From NCBI GenBank assembly GCA_961205875.1, contig OY540816.1:16998701-17062700 (forward strand): a DNA stretch of 64,000 nucleotides, given 5' to 3'. The translations under genes and the position numbers were made by a program. This document shows, piece after piece, positions 11,772 to 22,655 of the stretch. Origin of the DNA: Sialis fuliginosa. Taxonomy: Eukaryota; Arthropoda; Insecta; Megaloptera; Sialidae. Position 1 is the first letter of the stretch. Each line of letters starts with the position of its first letter. The notes below the pieces were generated by a model. It was given only the letters and a program-made list of their open reading frames with translations, was not told the DNA's origin and ran no database searches.

Positions 11772-13260
11772 GAACACTATCATTAGTAAGTAACATTTGA
11801 ATTTTTTACTGCGGTTTTTAGATAAATATATATACACACGATTATATGTTTCATATTTAAACCGTTATTGTATAAAATTGTATATTAATAGATATTATAA
11901 TTAAGAGATCTGAATGAAGTATATTTATTCGAGTTTTACAAGAATAAAAATAATTTTGGCAAACATCTGCTATTAGTAAAGATATAAATTGAAAATCATA
12001 TCATTTTATAGTTGCCAACTATAGCTGCACAAATAAATTGTATTTCGAGCTATAGAAATATAATAAAAATTAGTTGGTTATTAATAAGACTATTATCATG
12101 ATTAGGAAACGTAAATGTTCCGTCCGTTTTGTATTTTAAAACAAATCAAAAGAAATTATGTTGAGGCACTAAGACGAGAAGATGCCTTATCTGTTAAGTA
12201 ATGAATTTTCTCTAGGAGACAGTATTCAGTTGTGCAATTAGATAACTAGTTTTAAAGAATCTATAGTGAACAAGTATTATTTTTTCCTAGATTTATTTTT
12301 TTATGTACAGTATTTCTTTGATTTTATGTGCTAAATTTTTTAATTAACAACTTTAGAAGTAAATATAAAATATGTATTATTTCATTAAATTGGCGCAAAC
12401 TTCAAACTTATCGTACCTGTCAAAAATATTTTTGATTTGTTAAATCGGGAGTTTATAAAAGTAAGGTTTACTGTATATCTATTATGGCAATATGATCAGA
12501 AATTATTGTAAGAATGCATTATTGACATTTCTTATTATATTGTCAATAGTTTACATAATATTATTCTTTGGATCTGAATTGTTATGTATTTTTTTCCGTC
12601 CATTAATTTTTTATTTGAGGTTAGAACTTAAAGTTACATATATTAATTTTGATCAATTTTGTATCTATACTTAAGTACATATATGTTTATATCATTAATG
12701 CACAAAATATCAAATGTAGGTATTTATTTGCAAAACTAACTTCTTATATCCATAAATGTTTAGTGCAAGTGCAGATTATTTGATATTATTCTGAGCTAAG
12801 CAATAACAAAAAAAACTCATTGCGGAAAAAACTTTGATATTGTTTGCAATATTAAAATATATGCAATAGTCAAACAGAAGGAAATGCAACTTAATTAGTT
12901 TTGCAATTAAATATCTTTTATGTAATATGTAATCAAAATTATAATATATATCAAAATTAGATAAGAGTATATTAAGTTTAATGTAGTTTTATATTAACGT
13001 AATTAAGTTTTATACTGTTTTGTTTTTAAATTTACATTGACAAACTATTTATATATTTTATTTTTAAAATTTTGACTCAAATTTATAGTGTATTATCATT
13101 TTCATCAAATATGTTAAGTGTCTTTGATCTACACATTTTTTTATACATTTATATTAATTACTAATGATTTTGAAATCATTGTAATGAAAATCACATTTTT
13201 TAATAATGTACAAAATATTTTTATAGTTCATAATAAAACTGTTTATAATAATAAAGAGTT
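11772..13260 (+). other. probable 3' UTR of the tandem Cache-EGF gene
   Basis: AT-rich DNA after the stop codon, with no recognisable coding exon. AATAAA polyadenylation signals occur at 13232-13237 and 13250-13255, which would give a 3' UTR of about 1.5 kb. A donor-like GTAAGT lies 15 bases after the stop (11786), so a spliced 3' UTR is also possible. The boundary is inferred. Confidence 0.35.
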
Positions 13261-14722
13261 TCTTTTTTAATTTAGTGTGTCATTTTAGGTGGTTTACTTA
13301 CACAATATTTTTTTTATCAACAATTAACGTTTTTTTAACAATTCGCACATAAACTAGCACACTAATAATTAGTTCATATTGTATTATTTATAATATATTT
13401 TGGTCATGTAAAGCATAAAGTTCAAAGTTAAGTACATTTAAAAATGAATTACATCAAAATAAATTTTTTTGACTTACCTATGAAGACCATTATGCAATTT
13501 TCTCTTCCGTAACGAATAGAATTCCTGAATATTTAGATGAAATTTTCAATTTTCACGATACACAAACATGAAACAACTAATGTACACAATATTGTTGATT
13601 TTTTCAAACATAAGTTTTTGTTTCATTTTCATAGCATTTTACCTGAGCCAACTAGAAAATAATTAGTTTTTGTTTGACACTACAGCATTGAAATTTTTAA
13701 TTATGTTACACGATGATTTTCCTCAACCAGGTCATGAATATATTTTAAAATTATAACTAAAACACCCCATGCAAGAATAAATACAAAGGTATACACATAT
13801 ATAAATTGTCTTAAATATGGATTCATACCAAAAAATAAATAGTTTTACATTTTTGACATGTTTTTTGAAAATAATTATTTAAACAAATGAAAAATTTACA
13901 ATAACCTTATCATTAAATTTTTACAATATTTATCTTTGAACTATAAAACTCAAATATTTCACTGAATAATAATATTTACATTGTTTAAAAAGGATAGATT
14001 TATGAATTTAGAAAATTTAATTAATTTTTCTTTTTTCTTAAAGGTGAGTTTTATTTTTGACAAATCCCATTAAAAATTATTTAAAAAGATATTGTAGTAC
14101 ATGGAAGTCTTGTATAGTTCTCCATACTGTTAATTAAACTAAATAGTGCACAAAAATGAATTTAAGTTACACATAAATATACTACTTGATATGTACTACG
14201 AAGCACCCCTAAACTAATACCTTTATCGAATGTTTAGCGGTTCAAAAATGGAAGTAGAACAAGTTAGTCTAATAGTACTTCATACCCAAAGAGGGTTCAT
14301 CGCAAATATCAAATTCTCTCAATCATGATCAATATTTTTCCTTCCATTTTATCATTAATTAAATACATAGTTCCTAGCAAAGCTAAGATAATAATTGAAC
14401 CTCTCTATATAAAGCGTCATTCATAACATTCCAAAGCATATTTTTTCTCGATCATGCTCTGTCAGGCTATTTAAATTTACATAATATAAAACAAGCTATA
14501 TAGTTATAGCAGTTAAATCAATGACCTGAACTAGGCATATGTGAAGTTTGTCTTAATTACTCTGTAATGACATAATAGGTAGTTATAACAGTAAGAAATA
14601 CAAAGGAATTGGATTAAATACAAATTGTCAACAACAATGTTAATATATTTTCAAAAATTCAACAAAATATTGTACCTACATATCATGTACACAACATTTA
14701 AAAAAGTATAGTTTCTAACAGG

Positions 14723-14876
14723 CAGAGCCGTACTTATGAACAGGCGCATGAAACGTTAAAAGGACATTGGTGCATTATATAGTAAGAAAATTAACTAATA
14801 TTTTTTTTAAATAAAAAAATTAAAACGAGGCCTCAATTTTTTTTTTCACACTTTACATTGTGTAAGTACGGCTTTG
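14723..14876. mobile_element. hAT-type MITE, 154 bp
   Basis: Terminal inverted repeats CAGAGCCGTACTTATG and CAAAGCCGTACTTACAC (right end, reverse complement) bound the element. The flanking 8-mers ctaacagg and caaacaga match at 6 of 8 positions, consistent with a decayed hAT duplication. Non-coding. Confidence 0.6.
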
Positions 14877-15158
14877 CAAACAGAGATGGAATAACATAAT
14901 ATAACATTATAACAATATTGAATAATTGTCGGCTATATCATTATTATAATGTTATCAAAAATTGTTACGATTTATTTTTCCATCTCTGGTTTAAAAAAAT
15001 TGCAATATCACTTGGCAGTTTTATTTTGATCAAGTCATATATTGTTAAAAAAATATTATTAAAATGTTATTTTTTGATATTTACAATACATGCATTTTAT
15101 TAAATTCGAATAAAATTCTAAAAATTCATATAAAATTGCTATATATCTTTATCTATAT

Positions 15159-15332
15159 CTGCGTTTCTTAACTTTTTCAAGGCACGACCCAAATTAAACT
15201 TTCTTCTTCATCTCACGATCAAGGCAAAAATTAATTTGTATACATATATTATATATTTTGAAAATGTTACGCAACTAACTCATAGCTTAGTGACCCAAAT
15301 TTGGGTCGTCACCAATTGGTTAAGAAATACAT
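15159..15332. mobile_element. hAT-derived MITE remnant
   Basis: The left end carries GCGTTTCTTAACTTTTTC followed by CACGACCC. The right end carries the complement of GTATTTCTTAACC preceded by a matching GACCCAAATTTGGGTC stem. The 'tttcttaac' ends followed by a cacgaccc block are typical of hAT-derived MITEs. The flanks agree at only 5 of 8 positions, so the limits are approximate. Confidence 0.55.
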
Positions 15333-15792
15333 ACACATATTGAAAAATAAACACTTTAAAATAAATTTTGGATATAGCAAAAACTAATATATAAAATAAT
15401 CACATATTAAACAAATAATACATTCCAACTCTGATTTATGTTTTCTTATAAAAAGAATTAATTGTAAAAAATATATTAATTTTTGTATATAACGTCTTTC
15501 ACATAATCTCCTCGCTTAACTCACAATTTTTTGATATTCTGTGACATAATGTGAATATAAGATTTAAAAATGGCAGCAGAGAAGTAAGATGTTATATACA
15601 AAAAATAAATACCATGTATTCAAAAACAGTTTAAAAAGCCTGTTTTTCTGCCATATTCCATTATATATTATTTTAGCATTAGGAACTTATAATTTATTCA
15701 AGTTTTAAAGTGCATAATTTTAAAAGAAAATACTATGGAAGAATTTCATATCCAAGTTTTTTCCACAGGGGAGCTGAGTTTATAGCTGTGGC

Positions 15793-16000
15793 CAAAGACA
15801 TAGAGCATGGTGTAACATTTCTTCAAAACAGTGAGAGATGCGGTGGTGTTTGGGATATATCTATCTCTTTTTCTAATAAGAATGAAATAGACACTCCTGT
15901 TATAAATAAGGACAAGTATATTCTAAACCAGTTTCTATCTCTTTATTTTGACACGGTTCTGTTTTCGAGTTACATGCGCAGTCCATGCTCTATGTCTATG
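15793..16000. mobile_element. MITE with CATAGACATAGAG ends (copy B)
   Basis: The 208-bp element starts CAAAGACATAGAGCATGG and ends with the complement of CATAGACATAGAGCATGG. It is flanked by an exact 8-bp duplication gctgtggc (15785-15792 and 16001-16008). It belongs to the same family as 2900-3117. An open frame of 116 codons spanning it (15710-16060) is incidental. Confidence 0.85.
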
Positions 16001-16756
16001 GCTGTGGCTAAATGTAGTATACATTGCTTATTGAATACATTCAAATCTAGCTGGCCATAAGACCAGAAAATAATACTGTTCATATGGTCCTGTATATAAT
16101 GAAGCGCAGTATTTCCTGTTTATGTGGTTGTATATGTATCCCCTTAAAATTATATAATATTAATTGATTAATATATGATATTTAACATATGAAGATTGTC
16201 AAATACTATTCACAATAAAAGTTGTGCTCACTATTCTTAGCAGTGCAGGCTATAATCATATATTAATCTACTAGTTGATTAATATATGCTATAATATATA
16301 TTTATAACATTTTTATTTACCCCTACATTCAGCGACAGAGCCAGGATTTTGTATCAGCAGAGTTTTCATCAAAAAGGCAACAATATGTTTTTTAATATTC
16401 CTTATACCAATAAGGTGCCAGATTTGTTTAATTTCAAGGGGTGGCAACACTGGCAACAATTCTCCTGACTCTCTTTAGGTTTACCACTGTTTACATCTAT
16501 ATATATACATATATTAGACACTGTTATGCATTAATGTTATCAATGAGATATTGTCTATATTGTTGTAAAACTTTATTTTGAATGAAACTGCATTCATAAC
16601 TCAAAAATGATATTTCTGTAGGTTGATACATTAGCACATAACAGTGTCCAATTATGAAATTAGAATTATATTTAGTAATATCAGCCGTGCATCGACAAAT
16701 TATTTTCAAACTTTTTCGTTTATGTATTAAATATCTATTATCTATTCTTGAATATA

Positions 16757-16987
16757 CAGGTGTTTAAAAATTGCATTTTAATTAAGTCTAAATAAACAAA
16801 AAAGTTCATATGTCTCAAACTGATTTATTATTGAGACATTCAAGAATAAGGATACATTTTTAATAGTGTGATGTTGATCAAGTGGACGTAAGATTTTTAT
16901 AATAGTTTGAAACATAAGTTAATATGGACTTTTCTGTATATTTTGACCTAGAAAATACATCCCTAGAATAATTTTGAAATAACCTGT
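16757..16987. mobile_element. palindromic MITE with TA-CAGGT ends
   Basis: The left end TATACAGGTGTTTAAAAA mirrors the right end TATACAGGTTATTTCAAAA (reverse complement). Sub-terminal blocks are also mirrored (AAAAGTTCATATG against its diverged complement near 16924). TA at both edges suggests a TA target site as in Tc1/mariner-type elements. Non-coding. Confidence 0.5.
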
Positions 16988-17536
16988 ATATGTGTACATA
17001 TTTTCAATTATTAATATATACAATGAGTGCTCACAATGTTTTAGGAATTTTGTTTCGCTGATAATGGGCAATTTAAATTTATTTTTGTGGTAAATATTTT
17101 AATATATTTTTCGTCAAATATATACATATATGTATATAGTTATTTTAATCTACTAATTTACAGTTATACATATAATGTTACGAGATTCATTTGTCAGTTG
17201 ATTTACTATTAGTATTTATACTACCAATTAGCTCTAATGGAAAACAATACAAATTGACATATCTGCTTTAGCTATAACAACAGAGATACTTAGGATAGGG
17301 CATTGGGTATCGCAATAGTTTTAACCCAGAGTACATATTTGTATATACAAGTTCAAGTTGCAATAATACTGGTTTCAAAAGAAGAGTTAAAATCGAGTGT
17401 GATAATTATAAATTTTATGATAAAACTCCTATAACGTTGTGAACACATTTATATAATATGAACATATTATGGTTTATCTAATAGTAAAATACATTAATTT
17501 TGAGAATCACAAGTTATTAGTTGAGCATTAGAATAT

Positions 17537-17718
17537 ATCAATGGTCTTAGGTCAATCATAACATGATAACTGACATTTTGGTAATTTTCTCTTTCTCACA
17601 CTCACGATTTAATTTTGTGTGTCTTTTGATTGGTCTGAAACAAAACAGGTTCACTCTTAACACAATTTATTTTATTATTATTATTATAATTATCATATTA
17701 TGACCTAAGACCATTGAT
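17537..17718. mobile_element. Tc1/mariner-like MITE with perfect terminal repeats
   Basis: The left end ATATCAATGGTCTTAGGTCA and the right end are exact reverse complements over 20 bases (17535-17554 and 17701-17720). The TA dinucleotides in both outer edges could be the target duplication. The interior holds a (TTA)n run. Non-coding. Confidence 0.65.
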
Positions 17719-19516
17719 ATGTTAAAATCTAGCACCAAATGAAACTGAATATGTTACATACATATTACATATAACTTCATGCAGCAACGTAAAATGATAA
17801 TGAAGTCACTGTCACGCTGGACACAATGTTATTAAAAAAACAATTTTGCTACAAGAGTTTTCTTCGACTATACAAGTGAAATTACAGTAAAGCTTAAAAA
17901 TTTTTTACTTACATTCTTACATTTTAAATCATCTATAAATATGGTCATCAATAATCTTACAGCCTCATTGAAAATCAGTCTCAGGCTAAGAGCAATTATA
18001 TTATTATAAAATCGACTTATCTATTGCTCCTTTTGAAAAAGTGTAAAAAAAAAATTATCTTCACACTTGTATGAATAAATAAAATAGCTTTACTGTAAAT
18101 TCTCTTGGTGTAGTACTGTTAATGTTCAAGTGGTAATCAATAAAATAATATTTAATCTGCAAATTATAGTATTTATATATGAGTTTTTATTTAATATGTA
18201 AAAGTTTATCTATACGTCAATATTTACTTAAATTGTACACAATAAAATGATAAAAGGTCTATATTGATACTTAATATAATTTCAAATACAGAATTATAAT
18301 TACCACTTAAACAATATAATTAATATTATTAATAGCTTGCCATTTTTCAAGTTACATTTTTACTTCATGTTTGAAGATGAACACAATATAATAAATACAA
18401 TAAAACTTCTTATTCAGATCATTTATAAGTCATGATTTGTTCATTATTTTAAAGAATTTAATTAATATTTTTTTAATGAAAATTTATAATCTAATCATAA
18501 CATTAAAGTATAACTTACTGTTTTGGAAACATAAGAATAATAAAATAAACCATTTAAACGCTATAATAAGCAACAGACTACAATTAAAAACAATAATATA
18601 TTTATAAATAAAATCTCCAGTTTGTAATTCTAAAAAACATAAATAAATAACTAAATTGCATTATATAAACATTATTATTTAACATTTTCTAGTATTTTTT
18701 ATTGTACAAGAAGTTAAAATAATAATTTATGATGATTAGATTATTGAGCAACAAACGAAAAACATTTTGAAAGCTCACCTCGTAATAAAATATATGTAAT
18801 ATATAACAATTGAAACTAAAGAAGTAAAATTATTTGATAATTATTTAAACATTTTTTATAAAATAAACCGTATACATTTTAAAAATCATTAATTCATGTT
18901 AATTTACTAAAAGATAAGCGATAATTACATTTATAACACCAATTATATAAATACTGTTAATTCATTTTTATGAAATACGTATAGAATCAGTAATGTTTAT
19001 TGCATTTAATTATATTTACATAATTTTATTTATATGTTCTATTTTAATATAATACCCTATCATAAGAATTTTTTGGCAAAATTTTTAATACATAACTATC
19101 GTAGTTTTATAATGATTATATTATTACTAAAAAAATTTGTGCGTTTAAAGAATAAGTACGTGTTTTCGATACATCAAGCCTAATATTAAATAATTTGTGC
19201 GTTAACTAAATACCATAAAGAGTTATAACAAATCTTACGTTTTTTCTGAATGCTTAGAATTTGTAGTAAAAATATGTTGCTAAGCAGTTCTACTATTCAT
19301 AGCAAAAGAAATAAAAGTAACACACTTCACGTCTTTCTATTCTACAATTTTATAATTTAGTCATGGATTAGTAGTTTAAAAAAATTCTAATATGCATTTG
19401 AACAGTAAAATAATAAATAGCCAATAATTCAAAGAGAAAAAAATTTCAAATATAAAATTAATACAGTGTGTTATTTTTAATCTTTGATTTGATAATTCCT
19501 ATAGAGGAATTATCTA

Positions 19517-19996
19517 CTATTTCTTTGCAGTTTGTTGTTCATTTTCAACAGGAGCATCTGTCAAGTAATGATAATTTATAAAACGCCCCATTTGAATAAG
19601 TTGAGCACCTTCATTTGTAAAATGGCATGCGAATAACAGCAGATTCTGTGGTTGGACTTTCCATGCAAATCTCATAAAGCAAGCAGAGTAAAGGCACAAG
19701 GCTATAAGAAATATGTTTTATTATATAAAATTTAATAACTTTAATGTAAGTATTAATATACCTACCAAAAGTCATTTTCCCACTGATGATTTTTGGATCT
19801 TTACTGATATCAGCAATTGCTGCAAGTGGTATACCCCAATTCGCTATGGGACCCCAAAAGTGAGTACTGTTACATAAAAACAATGTTAATATTATTGTGT
19901 CAATTGTTGATTACAAAATCGAATTTACCTCATTAAGTAACTCCGAAATTCCGGACTTTTAAGATGTCCTAGTAATCTTTTTCCGTACGCAGCCAT
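19517..19996 (-). CDS. Mpc1: mitochondrial pyruvate carrier subunit 1
   Basis: Three exons on the minus strand: 19996-19929, 19866-19766 and 19701-19517, in frame, giving 117 residues (family usually about 105-120). MPC1 pairs with MPC2 in the inner mitochondrial membrane to import pyruvate. Diagnostic blocks are visible: [17 protein letters not shown] (residues 23-39), followed by ISGKMTF, then [20 protein letters not shown] and [15 protein letters not shown], which form the two long membrane helices. The start is the only ATG upstream of the first donor and gives [18 protein letters not shown], the usual amphipathic N-terminus. The gene is head to head with NDC1 across 448 bp. Confidence 0.95.
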
Positions 19997-20444
19997 TTTC
20001 AAATAAGTAACTTATAAATGAACTTAAAATAAAACTTATTATGCAAATTTCGAGGTTACTAAAGTTTACCAAATGATAACTGATAAAAAAATGATAACAG
20101 GGGGGGGGATGAGACAAACTTTGCTGAAATCAGCTATATTTAAATTTGCTTCCAGTAAGCAACTGAAAGTAATTAAAATAACCAAAATATACATAGTTCC
20201 GCGCTAAACTTCAAATAAGTCACATTTTAAAAATTAAAACGTTTTTTGAAATCGAGTATTTTGTTTTTATAATTTAATCTTAAAAGAAATTTTAGTCTAT
20301 CGGTATTTTTTTAAATTGTTGAATGAAGTGTTGAAGATTATTTTAAACAAACTAATGTAAGAGAGAAGACATCTTAAATGGTGAAAATCATTTAAAAAAA
20401 AGTTTAAGGTTATATTGAAAAATTTTCAAAAGAAAAGTATTAAA
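19997..20444. promoter_or_regulatory. shared MPC1/NDC1 upstream region
   Basis: This 448-bp spacer separates the divergent start codons of MPC1 (-) and NDC1 (+), so both promoters must lie in it or in the 5' UTRs. It is AT-rich with a G run at 20101-20108. No TATA or initiator motif can be called with confidence. Confidence 0.45.
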
Positions 20445-22220
20445 ATGGATATGAAACACAGTATAGGAGTTAAAGAAATATTGCTTTGGCGTCTTAGTGG
20501 TTCGGTTTTATGGAGTGTTATATGCCAGATCTTTATATTTATAGCATATTTATTAATTATAAATTTCAATATATCACATCCAGTCGAATGGCTTCGTTAT
20601 TCTTTGTCAATGTTAACTGTGGCACGAACATGGGTTTATTTGTTTCTACTAGGAAGTATTACTTTTGCCCAAGGTGTAATATGCAGTAAAGACTATGTTA
20701 CAAAACCCGTTTATGCAACGACAAGATTTTCTGCCTTCATACATGTTCTGTCATTGAGAAATTTATTTTTGAGCACTCTCCATGTGATAGTTGGAGGAAT
20801 AACATCATGGCTATATATGACTCTGCTTAAAAATAATTTTAGTGAATATTATACAAAATGTGAAGTGTCAGATTCGATGTGTTTTACAGAAGGATATATA
20901 TTTTTAATATTTAGTGGTTTTTGGATTGGATTTTATTACTTCATGAAAGAGTATCTGTTTGGTGTAAAGAATATCATATTTCCAGTTATACAACAAAAGA
21001 AATTTTTAAGAGTGAAATCATCTTTGTATTCTTTAACGGTCGCAGCTGCAACAGACGCAATGTTGCCAACATTTTACTATTTGATATTATATTACATTTA
21101 TGGAGGCACAGTAAGAAATTATCTTTTGTACATATTGAATTTAGATTTTGAAGAAAGTCCTTTAAACACATTGAGAGGATTATTAAATGTAAACTTAATA
21201 TTTTATACTTGGCTGTTTTCTACATTGTTTCTAGAAAACATGTACATAATAGAATTTATGTTTGACGTACATCTGACTGCACATCATGTATTCCCAATAA
21301 CATCAAACCGAACCAATGCATTTACTTTAGCAGATGCAATGACAATCGATACATTACCAATAATACAACATCTAGCTTGTATGGATTTATTTAAATTAGC
21401 TACTTCAGATAAAGCAAGAAGATCTGTTTTATTCACACTCTCTCAACCTGGCGGACATCCTTATAATTGGAACGCTGTATGTATGGCAAGTTTGAAAATA
21501 ATAGATGACTTCACTTCAGAATTGGTAAATGTGAATTTAGAACAAAATAAGAAAACTGTAGCAGTTAATAATGTTAAAACACCTACAAAATACGTCAAGT
21601 CACTGTATACTGATTCAATCAAGTCTCCTGACCCCTACTTTTATAATGTTTCTTCATCTTGTCGACTTCGGAATATGACAATAATGGAAACTGATTTTGC
21701 AGCGGCTGCAGGAGATAATGAAAAAAATTTAGTGCCAAGGGAAACATTGAGTGATTTGATGATAAAGCCTATAAATAATTTTGTAGCATTTTTGTGTAAA
21801 AAACCAGGAATAAATTATCTATTCGGTGAACATCCAGATGTTAAAATTAAATTTATATTATCTAAAGGTCAGCCGATTATATGGACTGTTCAAGGCATTT
21901 CACTTTTAACAACTGTTTCATTAAATGAAGATAGTTATGGTGTAGTGCAAAGTGATTTACCAACAATTATCAATTCATTGTTAAGATTAAAACAAATTTT
22001 GGATAAAATTTCAAAAACTGGTGGATTAGGTATTGGTCGTAAAGTAACGCAAAACAAAAAAGACATATTTTATATACAAATGCAAACAGCGTTGAAATCA
22101 GCTGTTAAAAGAAGCCTCTATAATATCTGTAATGTTTTTGGACCTTACATGAACGATCTTCCATTAAAACCCGAAACAAAAATACAAATACGTACATTTC
22201 TTTTGTACAAAGAACCATAA
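20445..22220 (+). CDS. Ndc1: nucleoporin NDC1
   Basis: An intronless ORF of 591 residues. The ATG at 20445 follows AAA and is the first in frame; the upstream open frame lacks an ATG. NDC1 is the transmembrane nucleoporin that anchors the pore scaffold in the nuclear envelope. The N-terminal half has about six hydrophobic helices (within residues about 15-270), starting with the conserved block ILLWRLSGSVLWSVI. The C-terminal half is soluble and begins with motifs such as LPIIQHLACMDLFKLA and LFTLSQPGGHPYNWNAVC, typical of the family. Length is close to that of other insect NDC1 proteins and shorter than vertebrate ones (about 670). An AATAAA signal lies at 22347-22352. Confidence 0.93.
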   Translation: MDMKHSIGVKEILLWRLSGSVLWSVICQIFIFIAYLLIINFNISHPVEWLRYSLSMLTVARTWVYLFLLGSITFAQGVICSKDYVTKPVYATTRFSAFIHVLSLRNLFLSTLHVIVGGITSWLYMTLLKNNFSEYYTKCEVSDSMCFTEGYIFLIFSGFWIGFYYFMKEYLFGVKNIIFPVIQQKKFLRVKSSLYSLTVAAATDAMLPTFYYLILYYIYGGTVRNYLLYILNLDFEESPLNTLRGLLNVNLIFYTWLFSTLFLENMYIIEFMFDVHLTAHHVFPITSNRTNAFTLADAMTIDTLPIIQHLACMDLFKLATSDKARRSVLFTLSQPGGHPYNWNAVCMASLKIIDDFTSELVNVNLEQNKKTVAVNNVKTPTKYVKSLYTDSIKSPDPYFYNVSSSCRLRNMTIMETDFAAAAGDNEKNLVPRETLSDLMIKPINNFVAFLCKKPGINYLFGEHPDVKIKFILSKGQPIIWTVQGISLLTTVSLNEDSYGVVQSDLPTIINSLLRLKQILDKISKTGGLGIGRKVTQNKKDIFYIQMQTALKSAVKRSLYNICNVFGPYMNDLPLKPETKIQIRTFLLYKEP

Positions 22221-22655
22221 ATATTAAAGTAAATAATTAGTAAGATTTGTCATTTTCATTGTATATGAAGTTTTGTTAAAAGGATTTTTTTGTTTATTTT
22301 ATTTATTTATTTTTGTGTACTTTTTTTGTATTTTATAAAAATTTCAAATAAATGTTTATAACTACACAATATTTATTATTTTTTGTCATGAATATTTTAT
22401 TTTAAGCTTGTAACACTTTTGAGTTTTAAAAATAATATATATATTTTTTTTTAATTCATACAATGCAGTAAACAAATATTTTCATAAAATGCAAAACTAA
22501 ATAACTGATAGGAAGTGGCTTATATCTAGAAACCAAGAATTATTAACTTTGTTTATAAATAATGTATATGTATTTTATATCCATAAAATGGATTCAGGGA
22601 CAGCACATATTAAAAAAAAAAAACAGTATCATTAAAGAAAATAAAATTTATTTTA
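22221..22655. other. convergent NDC1/WDR36 3' region
   Basis: NDC1 and WDR36 end tail to tail 435 bp apart. NDC1 has an AATAAA at 22347-22352. WDR36 has minus-strand AATAAA hexamers immediately after its stop, the first overlapping it. Nothing else recognised. Confidence 0.6.

Larger units (their letters stand above)
13261..19516. other. intergenic, AT-rich, MITE-bearing
   Basis: No protein gene recognised. It contains the small elements listed separately (14723-14876, 15159-15332, 15793-16000, 16757-16987, 17537-17718). The remaining sequence is simple and AT-rich, and all ORFs are short. Confidence 0.55.

Noticed and set aside
12492..12674. 60-codon hydrophobic frame
   Set aside because: It lies in AT-rich DNA in the probable 3' UTR, where phenylalanine/isoleucine-rich frames arise by chance. 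No signal peptide or homology recognised.
15710..16060. 116-codon open frame on the plus strand
   Set aside because: Most of it lies inside the MITE at 15793-16000, and the protein has no recognisable domain.
16327..16495. Possible hAT element with CAGCGACAGAGCC and CAGTGGTAAACC ends
   Set aside because: The two ends share only the first bases, and no flanking duplication is present.
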